From VXNE01 sp965208745 (GTDB lineage: Bacteria > Pseudomonadota > Gammaproteobacteria > Pseudomonadales > Azotimanducaceae): a stretch of 64,000 bases of DNA. The notes beneath the pieces are model-generated. The model searched no databases. It was not told the origin of the DNA and saw only the letters and a list, made by a program, of their open reading frames with translations. How positions within the stretch are numbered: position 1 is the stretch's first letter; each line of letters starts with the position of its first letter. The stretch is from contig CBDBPN010000004.1 in the NCBI GenBank assembly GCA_965208745.1, positions 1,426,001 through 1,490,000 of the forward strand. Reading direction: 5' to 3'. Position numbers and translations under genes: made by a program. Shown piece after piece: positions 24,054 through 32,475 of this stretch.

Positions 24054-25166
24054 CTACAGCGCGGCTATCGCCTCCGACACCAGCGGCAGCGCGACGTACG
24101 CGCCCGGTTCGACGACCACCCGGGCGTTGTACCGAACGGCGTCTTCCATGCTGTAGCCGCCGGTGTTCGTGTGCGGGATCCGCTCGCTCACGTGGTGCAC
24201 CTCGACCCGGTGCGGTCCCGGCACGGGGCCCACGTCCGCAGGAATCTCGAAGGCTCCGTCCGAGTCGCGGTGGATGCGGACCCGGGCGATCGGCGCGCGC
24301 TCGTCGTCCGGCACGAACGTCACCCATGCCATTCCCATCGGCTCGCCGTCCAGCGTCACGCGCCCGGACACGGCGGTGCGCTCCCCGTCCGTCAGGAAGC
24401 CGCAGCGGCGCAGCCAACGCAGCAGGAGCCGCGGCCAACGGTTGAGATCCGGGTCGCCGACGCCCAGGCCGAGGCCGTGTTCGCCAAACCCGAACACGTG
24501 CAGTTCCGCCTCGACGCCCGCGTCGAGCAGTGCCTTGTAGAAGAGCAGCGACTGTTCCGCGGAGACGATGGCGTCCTCGTGGGTGTGAACGATGAAGGCG
24601 GGTGGCGTGTCCGATGTGACGCGCTCGTCCGCCGGCGTGTACTCGTCCGCCTTGCGGCCCCGTACCGGACCGTTGACCACCGCATACACGGGTACGAGGA
24701 AGTCGGGACGAGAGTTTTGCCGCTCGACGGGGTCCGGGTTGTCCGGCTGTCCCGCGTCGCAGCGCGTGCCGACCGCCGCCGCCAGGTGCCCGCCCGCCGA
24801 AAACCCGAGCATGCCGAGACGGTGCGGGGCGACGCCCCAGTCGACCGCGTGCGCCCGCACGTAGCGCACCGCTCGCAGCCCGTCGAGCAGCGACACGTCC
24901 GAGTGGTACTTCGGACCGACCCGGTAGCGCAGCACGAAAGCGGCGATGCCGGCCCGGTTGAGCCAGCGCGCCACCTGCAGGCCTTCGTGGTCCGAAGCCA
25001 GGACGCGGTAGCCGCCGCCGGGGTTGACGATGATCCCCGCGCCGTTGGCGTGCTTCCGATCCGGCAGGTGTACCGTCAGCGCGGGGCGGTCGATGGCCTC
25101 ATCTCCGGCCGCCTGTGGCGCACCGTCCGGCCACAGCAGCAGGGGATGGCTTCTGGGTTTCGTCAC
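24054..25166 (-). CDS. alpha/beta hydrolase with C-terminal carboxypeptidase-regulatory-like domain
   Basis: From a GTG at 25166 the protein has about 370 residues. The first 270 form an alpha/beta hydrolase like the acetylxylan esterase/BD-FAE type: IIVNPGGGYRVLASDHEG (oxyanion loop), GFSAGGHLAAA (nucleophile elbow), THEDAIVSAEQS (acid) and FGFGEHGLG (His). The last 95 residues (VSGRVTLDGEPMGMAWVTFVP onward) are a beta-sandwich resembling a carboxypeptidase regulatory-like domain, common in carbohydrate-active or surface proteins. No signal peptide is seen. The start is uncertain, since an in-frame open region continues upstream into the insertion sequence flank. Confidence 0.85.
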   Translation of the reverse strand: MTKPRSHPLLLWPDGAPQAAGDEAIDRPALTVHLPDRKHANGAGIIVNPGGGYRVLASDHEGLQVARWLNRAGIAAFVLRYRVGPKYHSDVSLLDGLRAVRYVRAHAVDWGVAPHRLGMLGFSAGGHLAAAVGTRCDAGQPDNPDPVERQNSRPDFLVPVYAVVNGPVRGRKADEYTPADERVTSDTPPAFIVHTHEDAIVSAEQSLLFYKALLDAGVEAELHVFGFGEHGLGLGVGDPDLNRWPRLLLRWLRRCGFLTDGERTAVSGRVTLDGEPMGMAWVTFVPDDERAPIARVRIHRDSDGAFEIPADVGPVPGPHRVEVHHVSERIPHTNTGGYSMEDAVRYNARVVVEPGAYVALPLVSEAIAAL

Positions 25167-25319
25167 AACGCCGCCAGTGTGCCCGAGTGCACCCGTACCC
25201 CACCTTGACTCCCTCGACGCGCCGCGCCCTCCGACCGCTACCACCGTAGACCCCCGGACGCGCCTTCGTCTCCGGCCCGGAACGACGAGCAGCCAGCGTT
25301 GGTTTGCCGACCAGACGCT

Positions 25320-25345
25320 TGAGGTGGTCCCACTTTTTTGGACAG
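25320..25345 (+). repeat. IS3-family left inverted repeat
   Basis: Begins TGAGGTGGTCCC and ends TTGGACAG. The four positions that differ from the right end are all internal (bases 13, 14, 17 and 18). Confidence 0.85.
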
Positions 25346-25385
25346 GTCGCCAAGGTGTACTCCGGTGTCGAGAGGAGACACTGGA

Positions 25386-25670
25386 ATGGCCAGGAAGAGG
25401 CGCCGGTTCACGGCGGATTTCAAGAAGCGGGTTGCGCTGGAGGCGCTGCGGGAGCGCGAGCCGGTGCAGGCGATCGCGGCGCGCCACGAGGTGCACCCGA
25501 ACCAGGTGGGCGCGTGGAAGCGGCAGGCGGTGGAGGGTCTCGACGAGGTGTTCTCGCGGCCCGGCTCGAAGCGCGGCGGGGAGCACGAGGCGACGATCCG
25601 GAACCTGCACGCGAAGATCGGCGAGCTGACGGTGGAGCGGGATTTTTTTCTGCGCGGGTTGGAGCGCTGA
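25386..25670 (+). CDS. IS3-family OrfA (transposase DNA-binding subunit)
   Basis: The 94-residue protein starts MARKRRRFTADFKKR and carries the HTH of IS3 OrfA (VQAIAARHEVHPNQVGAWKR), followed by a leucine-zipper-like helix (IRNLHAKIGELTVERDFF). It binds the inverted repeats. The end of the gene holds the frameshift heptamer, so part of translation continues into OrfB in the -1 frame. Confidence 0.92.
   Translation: MARKRRRFTADFKKRVALEALREREPVQAIAARHEVHPNQVGAWKRQAVEGLDEVFSRPGSKRGGEHEATIRNLHAKIGELTVERDFFLRGLER
25643..25649 (+). other. programmed -1 ribosomal frameshift heptamer T TTT TTT
   Basis: In the OrfA frame the codons are GAT TTT TTT CTG. A slip back by one base on the T7 run reads Phe-Phe-Ser and enters orfB, giving the OrfAB fusion transposase. 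The frame relation of the two genes (-1) and the phase of the heptamer both fit the standard IS3 mechanism. Confidence 0.8.
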
Positions 25671-26509
25671 GCCGTTCGGAGCGGGCCGCGCTGGTGGATC
25701 GCGGCTGCCGGTTGTCGCTGTCGCGGCAGTGCGAGCTGCTCGGCGTGAGCCGGTCGTCGCAGTACTACGAGCCGCGGGGTGAGAGCGCGGCGAACCTGGC
25801 GCTGATGCGCCGCCTGGACGAGCCGCATCTCGAGCATCCGTTCCACGGCAGTCGGCAGCTGGTGCGGCACCTGCGTCGCGACGGCGTGATCGCCGGGCGG
25901 CACCGGGTGCGACGGCTGATGCGGCGGATGGGCATGGAGGCGGTGTACCGCAAGCCGCGCACCAGTGCGGCCAACCCGGAGCACCGCGTGTATCCCTACC
26001 TGCCGCGCGACCTGGTGATCGACCGGCCGGACCAGGTGTGGTGCGCGGACATCACCCACATCCCTGTTGCGCGGGGCTTTTTCTACCTCGTGGCCGTGAT
26101 GGACTGGGCCAGCCGCCACGTCCTGTCGTGGCGCCTGTCGAACACCATGGACAGCGCCTTCTGCGTCGAGGCGCTGGACGCGGCGCTGCGCCTCGGCGTC
26201 CCGGAGATCTTCAACACGGACCAGGGCGCCCAGTTCACCAGCGTCGCGTTCACCGACAAGGTGCGCGCCTGCGGCGCGCGCTGTTCCATGGACGGCCGCG
26301 GCCGCTATCTTGACAACATCTTCATCGAGCGGCTGTGGCGTTCGCTGAAGTACGAGGCGGTGTACCTGCACGAGTTGGCCGACGGCCGCGACGCCGAACG
26401 CGTCATCGACTCCTGGTTCCGCTTCTACGGGGAGTCGCGTCCGCATTCGTCGCTGGGCGGCCGCACGCCCGGCGAGGTCTACCGGGGCATCGTGGAGGAC
26501 GCCGCGTGA
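25649..26509 (+). CDS. IS3-family OrfB (DDE integrase domain of the transposase)
   Basis: This is the catalytic half of the transposase, about 286 residues, made as an OrfAB fusion. The helical region (HLEHPFHGSRQLVRHLR and RHRVRRLMRRMGM, the HTH_21 domain) precedes the rve integrase core. The DDE residues are in WCADITHIP (D), FNTDQGAQFTS (D) and NIFIERLWRSLKYE (E, spaced 35 residues from the second D as is usual). No stop or frameshift interrupts the domain. Confidence 0.92.
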   Translation, partial: SARVGALSRSERAALVDRGCRLSLSRQCELLGVSRSSQYYEPRGESAANLALMRRLDEPHLEHPFHGSRQLVRHLRRDGVIAGRHRVRRLMRRMGMEAVYRKPRTSAANPEHRVYPYLPRDLVIDRPDQVWCADITHIPVARGFFYLVAVMDWASRHVLSWRLSNTMDSAFCVEALDAALRLGVPEIFNTDQGAQFTSVAFTDKVRACGARCSMDGRGRYLDNIFIERLWRSLKYEAVYLHELADGRDAERVIDSWFRFYGESRPHSSLGGRTPGEVYRGIVEDAA

Positions 26510-26627
26510 GCCGGGCGGGGGCCATGACAGCCGGGAACGCCACGGCCCTCGCCGCGTCAAGCCGCTGCGCGGCTCCTCCACTTCGTTGCGGCCCTTCGGG
26601 TGACACGGCGAGTGCCGCGGCGAACGG

Positions 26628-26676
26628 GTCGGCGACGACCGGAAGGGTCCTTCCGGTCGTCACCGACCGGCTTTTT
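26628..26676 (+). terminator. strong intrinsic terminator inside the IS tail
   Basis: A 19-bp stem with one mismatch (GTCGG-GACGACCGGAAGG against its complement, loop GT) covers 26628-26667 and is followed by CGGCTTTTT, with five T at 26672-26676. It should end transposase transcription inside the element. Confidence 0.8.
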
Positions 26677-26792
26677 CACACCACGACCACCGACGCCTCG
26701 ACGATGCCGTTGACATCGTCGGTTCGTGTCGGCAGGTTCCGTTCATCGAGGGCACAAAACCCTTCGGAGTACACCTTAGTTCCGCCCTCGGA

Positions 26793-26818
26793 CTGTCCAA
26801 CGAACCGGGACCACCTCA
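26793..26818 (-). repeat. IS3-family right inverted repeat
   Basis: Read on the minus strand it begins TGAGGTGGTCCCGG and ends TTGGACAG. It is followed outside the element by GCT, the same triplet that precedes the left end. Confidence 0.85.
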
Positions 26819-26927
26819 GCTGTCCGTCCTCTCGGCACGCGTTCCATGCGTCACGCGCAGGTAGCGGCTACACTACAAACTTGATCCGCCAGAATTGACG
26901 GCCCAATGAAAGCCGTCCAGTTCCTCG

Positions 26928-28340
26928 ATGGCACGCACACTCAAGTTAGAACAGGACAGCCCGAAAATGACCCATTTCGACATCGAGGGAACGCCATATG
27001 GCTATGACGACTCCCAAGAGTTCGAATTCCGAACGCTCTCCGACAGAGTTGCTACGATGCGCGAACAAGGGCGACTATCGCCTGACGTCCTCCATCGGAT
27101 CCGGAAACACTTCCGTATCAAGAGCATCTACCACTCCAACGCCATTGAAGGAAACCTACTCGCCGTCGGCGAAACACGCCAAGTGGTGGAACTCGGGTTA
27201 ACCATCACTGGCAAGCCATTGAAGGACCAAGCTGAAGCACGCAACCTATCCGAAGCCCTGGACTTGCTCGAGCAGTTGGCCAGCGTCAACGATCAGCCGA
27301 TCACCCAGAACGACCTGCGTCAACTCCACGCATTCGTGCTGGACGGGATACACGAGGAGGCCGGATCGTACCGGTCCGTTCCTGTTTCGATTAGTGGCTC
27401 AAGCTACGAACCAACCGCTCCCGAGTCCGTGCCCAGCGAAATGACCGAGTTCAGTGATTGGCTGATGGACGCAAGTACTCCGGAGCCTTGCGAGTTCGCA
27501 AGTTTTCGTGGGCTCGTCGTTGCTGCTACAGCACACACATGGTTCGTGACCATACACCCGTTCATTGACGGCAACGGGCGCGTCGGCCGTCTACTGATGA
27601 ACCTCATGCTCATGCGCTACGGTTTCCCGATCGCCATCATCACTAAGGAGGATCGGCTACGCTACTACGATGCCTTGGAGTTGTCTCAAACCTCTGATCT
27701 AACTCCTCTCATGGCTCTGGTGGCAGAGTGCATCGAGGAGAGCCTGGAAGAGTATGAGTCCGCCGCCCAAGAGCAGCGGGAGCAAGCGGAGTGGGCGCAA
27801 TCGTTGGCCGCCAAGTTCACTCAGCCCGAGCGGGTCCGTGCGGAGAACGAATACGAGGTCTGGAAGAGCGCAATGGAACTCCTTAAGAGCTATATGCAAC
27901 AGACGGTGAATGTACTCAGTCAGGCGGCCCAGATGGGCGACTTTTTTCTCAAGGACTTCGGCAACCTAGAGTTCGAAAGGTACGCGGCCCTGCGCCACGG
28001 TGAGTCGGCGAAGCGGACGTGGTTCCTTCGAGTGGACTTTCGCCGCGGCGAGACAAGTGCCAGGTACTTGTTCTTTTTCGGGCACACCAGTCAGAAGCTG
28101 AAAGGGCGATGTGACGTGACCCTGCACGTCGCACGGGAGGAGCCTGCGAGCTCCTTCCACTACGAGAGCATCGAGTATCTACAGGCCGAGAACTTGCCGG
28201 GCCTGATCGAAGTCGGCTACGAGATGAAGAAGGAGCGTTTCGTGGTCCGTCTCCGCGACGGACGGTCACGCGTCAGCGGTGTGGAGGAGTTGATCAGGCG
28301 CTTCTTCGAGGACGTAATCGCGAAACACTTCGGCACTTGA
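26928..28340 (+). CDS. Fic family protein (AMPylase-like), class II inhibitory motif
   Basis: The 470-residue protein has the Fic core motif HPFIDGNGR starting at His210, which AMPylates or otherwise modifies a hydroxyl side chain. The N-terminal inhibitory helix motif SNAIEGN (S-x-x-x-E-G) is at 70-76, so it is a class II Fic protein regulated by its own N-terminus. A helical linker (ESLEEYESAAQEQREQAEW) leads to a C-terminal region of about 150 residues that I do not recognise. Base composition is less GC-rich than the neighbours, and the gene sits next to the insertion sequence, both suggesting transfer. ATGs at 26928 and 26967 are possible starts. Confidence 0.88.
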   Translation: MARTLKLEQDSPKMTHFDIEGTPYGYDDSQEFEFRTLSDRVATMREQGRLSPDVLHRIRKHFRIKSIYHSNAIEGNLLAVGETRQVVELGLTITGKPLKDQAEARNLSEALDLLEQLASVNDQPITQNDLRQLHAFVLDGIHEEAGSYRSVPVSISGSSYEPTAPESVPSEMTEFSDWLMDASTPEPCEFASFRGLVVAATAHTWFVTIHPFIDGNGRVGRLLMNLMLMRYGFPIAIITKEDRLRYYDALELSQTSDLTPLMALVAECIEESLEEYESAAQEQREQAEWAQSLAAKFTQPERVRAENEYEVWKSAMELLKSYMQQTVNVLSQAAQMGDFFLKDFGNLEFERYAALRHGESAKRTWFLRVDFRRGETSARYLFFFGHTSQKLKGRCDVTLHVAREEPASSFHYESIEYLQAENLPGLIEVGYEMKKERFVVRLRDGRSRVSGVEELIRRFFEDVIAKHFGT

Positions 28341-28347
28341 CGATCAC

Positions 28348-29718
28348 TTACTCCAGCGTGGACAGCGCTTCCAACGCCTGGTTGAGGGTCGTGACGCCGT
28401 GCACCTCGATCTCCCCGAGCGCCGTCTTCGGCAGGTTCGCGCGCGGCACGACCGCCTGCGTGAACCCGTGCTTGCGCGCTTCGCGAAGCCGTTCCTGCCC
28501 GTGCGGGACCGGACGCACCTCGCCGGTCAGCCCCAGTTCCCCGAAACAGACGAGGTCCCGCGGCAGTGCGCGGCTGCGGAAGCTCGACACCACCGCCGCA
28601 ATGAGCGCGAGGTCGGCGCCGGTCTCGACGATGCGCACGCCACCGACCGCGTTCGCGAAGACATCCTGGTCGGACAGGGAGAGGCCGCAGTGGCGGTGCA
28701 GAACGGCCAGGTGCATGCCCAGACGCTGAGCGTCGAGACCGACAGCAATGCGCTTCGGATGGCCGCCCTGCAGGTCGTCCACCAGGGCCTGCAGCTCGAC
28801 GAGCAGGGGGCGGGTGCCTTCCCAGGTCACCGTGACCACGCTGCCGGGCGACATCTCGGCGGGGCGGCGCAGGAAGATGGCGGACGGATTCGAGACTTCC
28901 TTCAGGCCGTCCTCGGTCATCGCGAAGACGCCCAGTTCGTTGACGGCGCCGAAGCGGTTCTTGTGCCCGCGGAGCGTGCGGTAGCGGGTACCCGTTGGAC
29001 TGTCGAGCATCACGAAGCAGTCGATCATGTGCTCCAGCACCTTGGGTCCCGCCAGGTTTCCTTCCTTCGTCACGTGGCCGACCAGCACCATGACCGTCTG
29101 CGTCTGCTTGGCGAGCCGGGTGAGGAGGGCCGCCGCTTCGCGCACCTGGGTGACGCTGCCCGGCACCCCGCTCGCCGCCTCCACGTGCATGACCTGGATT
29201 GAATCGATAACGACCACGCGCGGGGCGAGCCGTGCCACGATGTCCGCGACCGCTTCGGCCCGGGTCTCCGCCGCCACCGTCAGGCCGCCCCTCGGGAGAC
29301 CCAGGCGCCGCGCGCGGTCCGCGATCTGCTGCAGGGACTCCTCCCCGCTCACGTAGAGCACTGGCATCCGCTCCGCCAACCCAGCCGTGACCTGCAGCAG
29401 CAGCGTGCTCTTCCCGGCCCCGGGATCGCCTCCCATCAGGACCACCGATCCGGGCACGAGGCCGCCGCCGAGCACCCGGTCGAACTCGCCCATCCCCGTG
29501 GGGAACCGCTCGAGCGGGGCGGTCTCGACCTCGGCGAGCCGGGTCACGTCCGGGGTCGCGCCGCCGTAGCCCGTCGAACGCCCGGCACCGGCGACCTTCG
29601 GGACCGACAGTTCGCGCAGCGTGTTCCACGCCCCGCAGGCCGAGCATTGTCCCTGCCACTTCGCGTGCTCCACGCCGCAGTCGTCGCAGACGAAGGCGAC
29701 CTTCGGCCTACTGGACAT
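28348..29718 (-). CDS. radA: DNA repair protein RadA (Sms)
   Basis: The 456-residue protein has the N-terminal C4 zinc finger (CDDCGVEHAKWQGQCSAC), Walker A GDPGAGKST, the RadA-specific KNRFG motif (GHKNRFGAVNELG) and a C-terminal Lon-like domain. It promotes branch migration of recombination intermediates. Its ATG overlaps the 3' end of dnaB by 11 bases, so it is probably translated from the same messenger. It is convergent with the Fic gene. Confidence 0.96.
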   Translation of the reverse strand: MSSRPKVAFVCDDCGVEHAKWQGQCSACGAWNTLRELSVPKVAGAGRSTGYGGATPDVTRLAEVETAPLERFPTGMGEFDRVLGGGLVPGSVVLMGGDPGAGKSTLLLQVTAGLAERMPVLYVSGEESLQQIADRARRLGLPRGGLTVAAETRAEAVADIVARLAPRVVVIDSIQVMHVEAASGVPGSVTQVREAAALLTRLAKQTQTVMVLVGHVTKEGNLAGPKVLEHMIDCFVMLDSPTGTRYRTLRGHKNRFGAVNELGVFAMTEDGLKEVSNPSAIFLRRPAEMSPGSVVTVTWEGTRPLLVELQALVDDLQGGHPKRIAVGLDAQRLGMHLAVLHRHCGLSLSDQDVFANAVGGVRIVETGADLALIAAVVSSFRSRALPRDLVCFGELGLTGEVRPVPHGQERLREARKHGFTQAVVPRANLPKTALGEIEVHGVTTLNQALEALSTLE

Positions 29719-31114
29719 TGTGTTCGTAGGTGTCTTCGTACGGGCCGTCGTCCACGTAGGTCTCGAACTTGGTGAGGTTGCCCGTGAACGTCAGCTCGAC
29801 GGTGCCGATGGGGCCGTTGCGCTGCTTGCCGATGATCAGTTCGGCGAGTCCTTTCTTCTCGGTGTCCTTCTTGTAGACCTCCTCGCGATAGATGAAGAGG
29901 ATCACGTCCGCATCCTGCTCGATCGCCCCGGACTCGCGCAGGTCCGACATGCGGGGCCGCTTGTCCTCGCGGCTCTCGAGACTCCGGTTGAGCTGCGACA
30001 GCGCGACCACCGGACAGCGCATCTCCTTCGCGAGCGCCTTCAGGTTGCGCGAGATCTCCGAGATCTCGAGCGTCCGGTTCTCCGCCTTTTCCGCGGTGCG
30101 CATGAGCTGCATGTAGTCGACGACGACGAGCTTGACGCCGCCGGCTTCCCGGGCGACGCGCCGGGTGCGGGTGCGGATGTCGTTCGGCGTGAGCGCCGGC
30201 GTGTCGTCGATGTAGAGCGGCCGGCCCCGGAGCTGGCCGAGCGCCGACCCGAGCAGGTCCCACTCCTCGTCGCGCAGCTGTCCCCGGCGCAGGTGCTCCT
30301 GGTCGATGGGCCCGAGGGACGAGAGGATGCGGATCACGAGCTGCTCGGTGGGCTGTTCCATCGAGAAGACGACGACGGCCCGCCGGTCGCTGCCGTTGTG
30401 CATCACCGCGTACTCCGCGATGTTGACGGCGAGCGCCGTCTTGCCCATCGCCGGCCGCCCGGCGATGACGATCAGGTCCGACGGCTGGAACCCCGCCGTC
30501 TTCTCGTCGAGGTCCGCGAACCCCGTGGCGAGTCCCGTGATGCGGCTGCCGGACTTCGACAGTTGGTCGATCCGTTCCGACGCCTCGGTGAGGAGCGGGG
30601 TGATGGCCCTGGGACCGCCATCCTTCAGGCGCCCTTCCGAGATCCGGAACACCGCCTGCTCGGCCTCGTTGAGCAGCTCCGCGCTCGTGCGACCTTCCGG
30701 CGCGAACGCGGACTCCGCGATCTCGTTCGCCGCGCCGAGGAGCTGGCGCAGGGTGGAGCGCTCGCGGACGATGTCGGCATACGCGCGCACGTTGCTCGCC
30801 GCCGGCGTGCTCTCCGCGAGTTCAGCGAGGTAAGCGACGCCCCCGCTCTTCTCGACCAGGCCGCGTGAGCGCAGGGCTTCGGACAGCGTCACCACGTCGA
30901 GTGGCTGCAGGTCGTCGGCAAGCTCGCGCATCGCGCCGAAGATCACGCGGTGGTTCGGCCGGTAGAAGTCGCCCGGTTCGAGCTTGTCGGCGACCCGCTC
31001 CCAGGCGGCGTTGTCGAGCATGATGCCGCCGAGGACGGACTGCTCGGCTTCTATGGAGTGCGGAGGAACCTTGAGGCGGGAGGTTCGAGGGGCGTCGGGT
31101 GCGGGTTCAGCCAT
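29708..31114 (-). CDS. dnaB: replicative DNA helicase DnaB
   Basis: The 468-residue hexameric helicase has the N-terminal DnaG-interaction domain (PPHSIEAEQSVLGGIMLDN) and the RecA-like core: Walker A GRPAMGKTALAVN, VVVFSMEQPTEQL and VVVDYMQLM with the downstream AKEMRCPVVALSQLNR. It unwinds DNA ahead of the replisome. The 183-bp gap to rplI holds the structured repeat at 31231-31274. No intein or insertion interrupts it. Confidence 0.97.
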   Translation of the reverse strand: MAEPAPDAPRTSRLKVPPHSIEAEQSVLGGIMLDNAAWERVADKLEPGDFYRPNHRVIFGAMRELADDLQPLDVVTLSEALRSRGLVEKSGGVAYLAELAESTPAASNVRAYADIVRERSTLRQLLGAANEIAESAFAPEGRTSAELLNEAEQAVFRISEGRLKDGGPRAITPLLTEASERIDQLSKSGSRITGLATGFADLDEKTAGFQPSDLIVIAGRPAMGKTALAVNIAEYAVMHNGSDRRAVVVFSMEQPTEQLVIRILSSLGPIDQEHLRRGQLRDEEWDLLGSALGQLRGRPLYIDDTPALTPNDIRTRTRRVAREAGGVKLVVVDYMQLMRTAEKAENRTLEISEISRNLKALAKEMRCPVVALSQLNRSLESREDKRPRMSDLRESGAIEQDADVILFIYREEVYKKDTEKKGLAELIIGKQRNGPIGTVELTFTGNLTKFETYVDDGPYEDTYEHNVQ

Positions 31115-31230
31115 AACCGCCAGTTCGCCAGGAGGTTGAGGCTTCTAGCGTCAACCGGTCAGCCTCGCCGGTCAACAGAACGAGGCTTGCCGCCTGTAGG
31201 GAAGACGCACATTCACACCGTAGGCGATCG

Positions 31231-31274
31231 CCCACCGGTGAGAAGCTGGGGATTACCCCTTGGCGACCGGTGGG
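31231..31274. repeat. nested inverted repeats between rplI and dnaB
   Basis: An outer 9-bp repeat CCCACCGGT/ACCGGTGGG (31231-31239, 31266-31274) encloses an inner GGGG-ATTA-CCCC hairpin. It sits between rplI and dnaB in the same transcription direction. A leader structure that adjusts dnaB expression, or a transcription pause, are both possible. Confidence 0.45.
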
Positions 31275-31297
31275 TGAACGGTTTCGGTGGCAGAGGC

Positions 31298-31744
31298 CTA
31301 CTCGGCCACGACGTTGACGACGACGGAACGCACGATATCCGCGTGCAATTGCACCTCGACCTCGTACTCGCCGACCGACCGGATCACCCCGTCCGGCATG
31401 CGGACTTCGGATTTCGCCACCTCGACGCCGCGCTCGGTCAGCGCGCGGGCGATCTCGACGGTCCCGACGGAGCCGTAGAGCTTGCCCTCCTCGCTGGCGC
31501 GCACCATCACGGTAAGGAAGACATCGTCCAGCCCGGCGCCCCGCGCTTCCGCGGCGGACAGCTTCTCGCCCGCCACGGCCTCGAGTTCCGCGCGCCGCTG
31601 TTCGAACGCCTGGCGGCTCTCTTCGGTGGCCCGCACCGCCTTGCCGGTCGGAATCAGGTAGTTCCGCGCGTAGCCGTTCCTGACGGCCACCTCGTCGCCC
31701 AGGTTGCCGAGGTTGCCGATCCGCTCGAGCAATATGATCTGCAT
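31298..31744 (-). CDS. rplI: 50S ribosomal protein L9
   Basis: The 148-residue protein starts MQIILLERIGNLGNLGDEVAVRNGYARNYLIP, the strongly conserved N-terminal RNA-binding domain of L9. The long connecting helix (residues 40-75) leads to the C-terminal domain. It lies 9 bases after rpsR. Length is normal. Confidence 0.97.
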   Translation of the reverse strand: MQIILLERIGNLGNLGDEVAVRNGYARNYLIPTGKAVRATEESRQAFEQRRAELEAVAGEKLSAAEARGAGLDDVFLTVMVRASEEGKLYGSVGTVEIARALTERGVEVAKSEVRMPDGVIRSVGEYEVEVQLHADIVRSVVVNVVAE

Positions 31745-31753
31745 CGGCGCCGC

Positions 31754-31981
31754 CTACTTGTGCTGGTCCGTGTACGGCAGCAGCGCGAGGTAGCGCGCAC
31801 GCTTGACGGCCGTCGCGAGCTGGCGCTGGTACCGGGCGCTCGTGCCGGTGATGCGGCTCGGCACGATCTTGCCCGTCTCGGTGATGTAGGGCCGCAGGAG
31901 GTCGAGGTCCTTGTAATCGATCTCCTTGATGCCTTCCGCCGTGAAGCGGCAGTACCGCTTGCGTCTGAAACCGCGTGCCAT
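31754..31981 (-). CDS. rpsR: 30S ribosomal protein S18
   Basis: The 75-residue protein has the conserved FRRKRYCRF opening and IDYKDLDLLRPYITETGKIVPSRITGTSARYQRQL core of S18. It lies between rpsF and rplI. There is no priB gene between rpsF and rpsR, unlike in enteric bacteria. Confidence 0.97.
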   Translation of the reverse strand: MARGFRRKRYCRFTAEGIKEIDYKDLDLLRPYITETGKIVPSRITGTSARYQRQLATAVKRARYLALLPYTDQHK

Positions 31982-31992
31982 GGTCCGCCTCC

Positions 31993-32031
31993 CTCAGTCC
32001 CTTGCCTCAGTCCCTCGCCTCAGTCCCTCGC
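31993..32031. repeat. three 13-bp tandem repeats at the rpsF stop codon
   Basis: The unit CTCAGTCCCTCGC occurs three times (31993-32005 with one difference, 32006-32018 and 32019-32031). On the coding strand the first unit carries the last codons and stop of rpsF, and the next two fill the gap to rpsR. Replication slippage is the likely source. Each unit offers a GAGG-like word ahead of rpsR. Confidence 0.75.
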
Positions 32032-32475
32032 CACGGCGGCCGTCGCCGGCCGTGCCGTGGCGGCTTCGCCCTCGCGCTCGGCCCGGCGCGCCGCGCGGGC
32101 GACGGCTTCTTCTTCCCGACGCCGCTCGCGCTCGCGTTCCTTCTCCTGCTCCTTGAGCTCTTCCTCGTAGATCTTGGAGACCTCGGTGACCGCCTCCTTG
32201 CGCTTGACGATGAGATTCCGCAGCACCGCGTCGTTGAAGCGAAAGGCGCTCGTCAGTTCCTCGTGCGTCGCCGCGTCGATCTCGACGTTCATCAGCACGT
32301 AGTGGGCCTTGTGGATCTTCGAGATCGGGTAGGCGAGCTGGCGCCGCCCCCAGTCCTCCATGCGATGCACGACGCCTTCGTTGCGTTCGATCAGCGCACG
32401 GTACCGTTCCATCATGCCGGGGACCTGTTCGGACTGGTCCGGATGCACGAGGAACACGACTTCGTAATGTCGCAT
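32020..32475 (-). CDS. rpsF: 30S ribosomal protein S6 with charged C-terminal extension
   Basis: The first 95 residues are a standard S6 fold (MRHYEVVFLVHPDQSEQVPGM, then RRQLAYPISKIHKAHYVLMNVE). Beyond residue 100 comes a tail of about 50 residues rich in Glu, Arg and Ala (EKERERERRREEEAVARAAR). S6 tails vary, and in some proteobacteria they are modified by RimK with glutamates. This one ends ARD rather than in Glu. It heads the rpsF-rpsR-rplI operon. Confidence 0.95.
   Translation of the reverse strand: MRHYEVVFLVHPDQSEQVPGMMERYRALIERNEGVVHRMEDWGRRQLAYPISKIHKAHYVLMNVEIDAATHEELTSAFRFNDAVLRNLIVKRKEAVTEVSKIYEEELKEQEKERERERRREEEAVARAARRAEREGEAATARPATAAVARD

Larger units (their letters stand above)
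25320..26818 (+). mobile_element. complete IS3-family insertion sequence (1,499 bp)
   Basis: The ends are imperfect 26-bp inverted repeats (25320-25345 and 26793-26818, 22 of 26 matching) that begin TGAGGTGGTCCC. They are flanked by a 3-bp GCT direct repeat (25317-25319 and 26819-26821), the target duplication. Inside are orfA, a T7 slippery site, orfB and a 309-bp non-coding tail with a strong intrinsic terminator. All parts expected of an active IS3 element are intact. It sits between the alpha/beta hydrolase and the Fic gene without breaking a recognisable gene. Confidence 0.92.
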
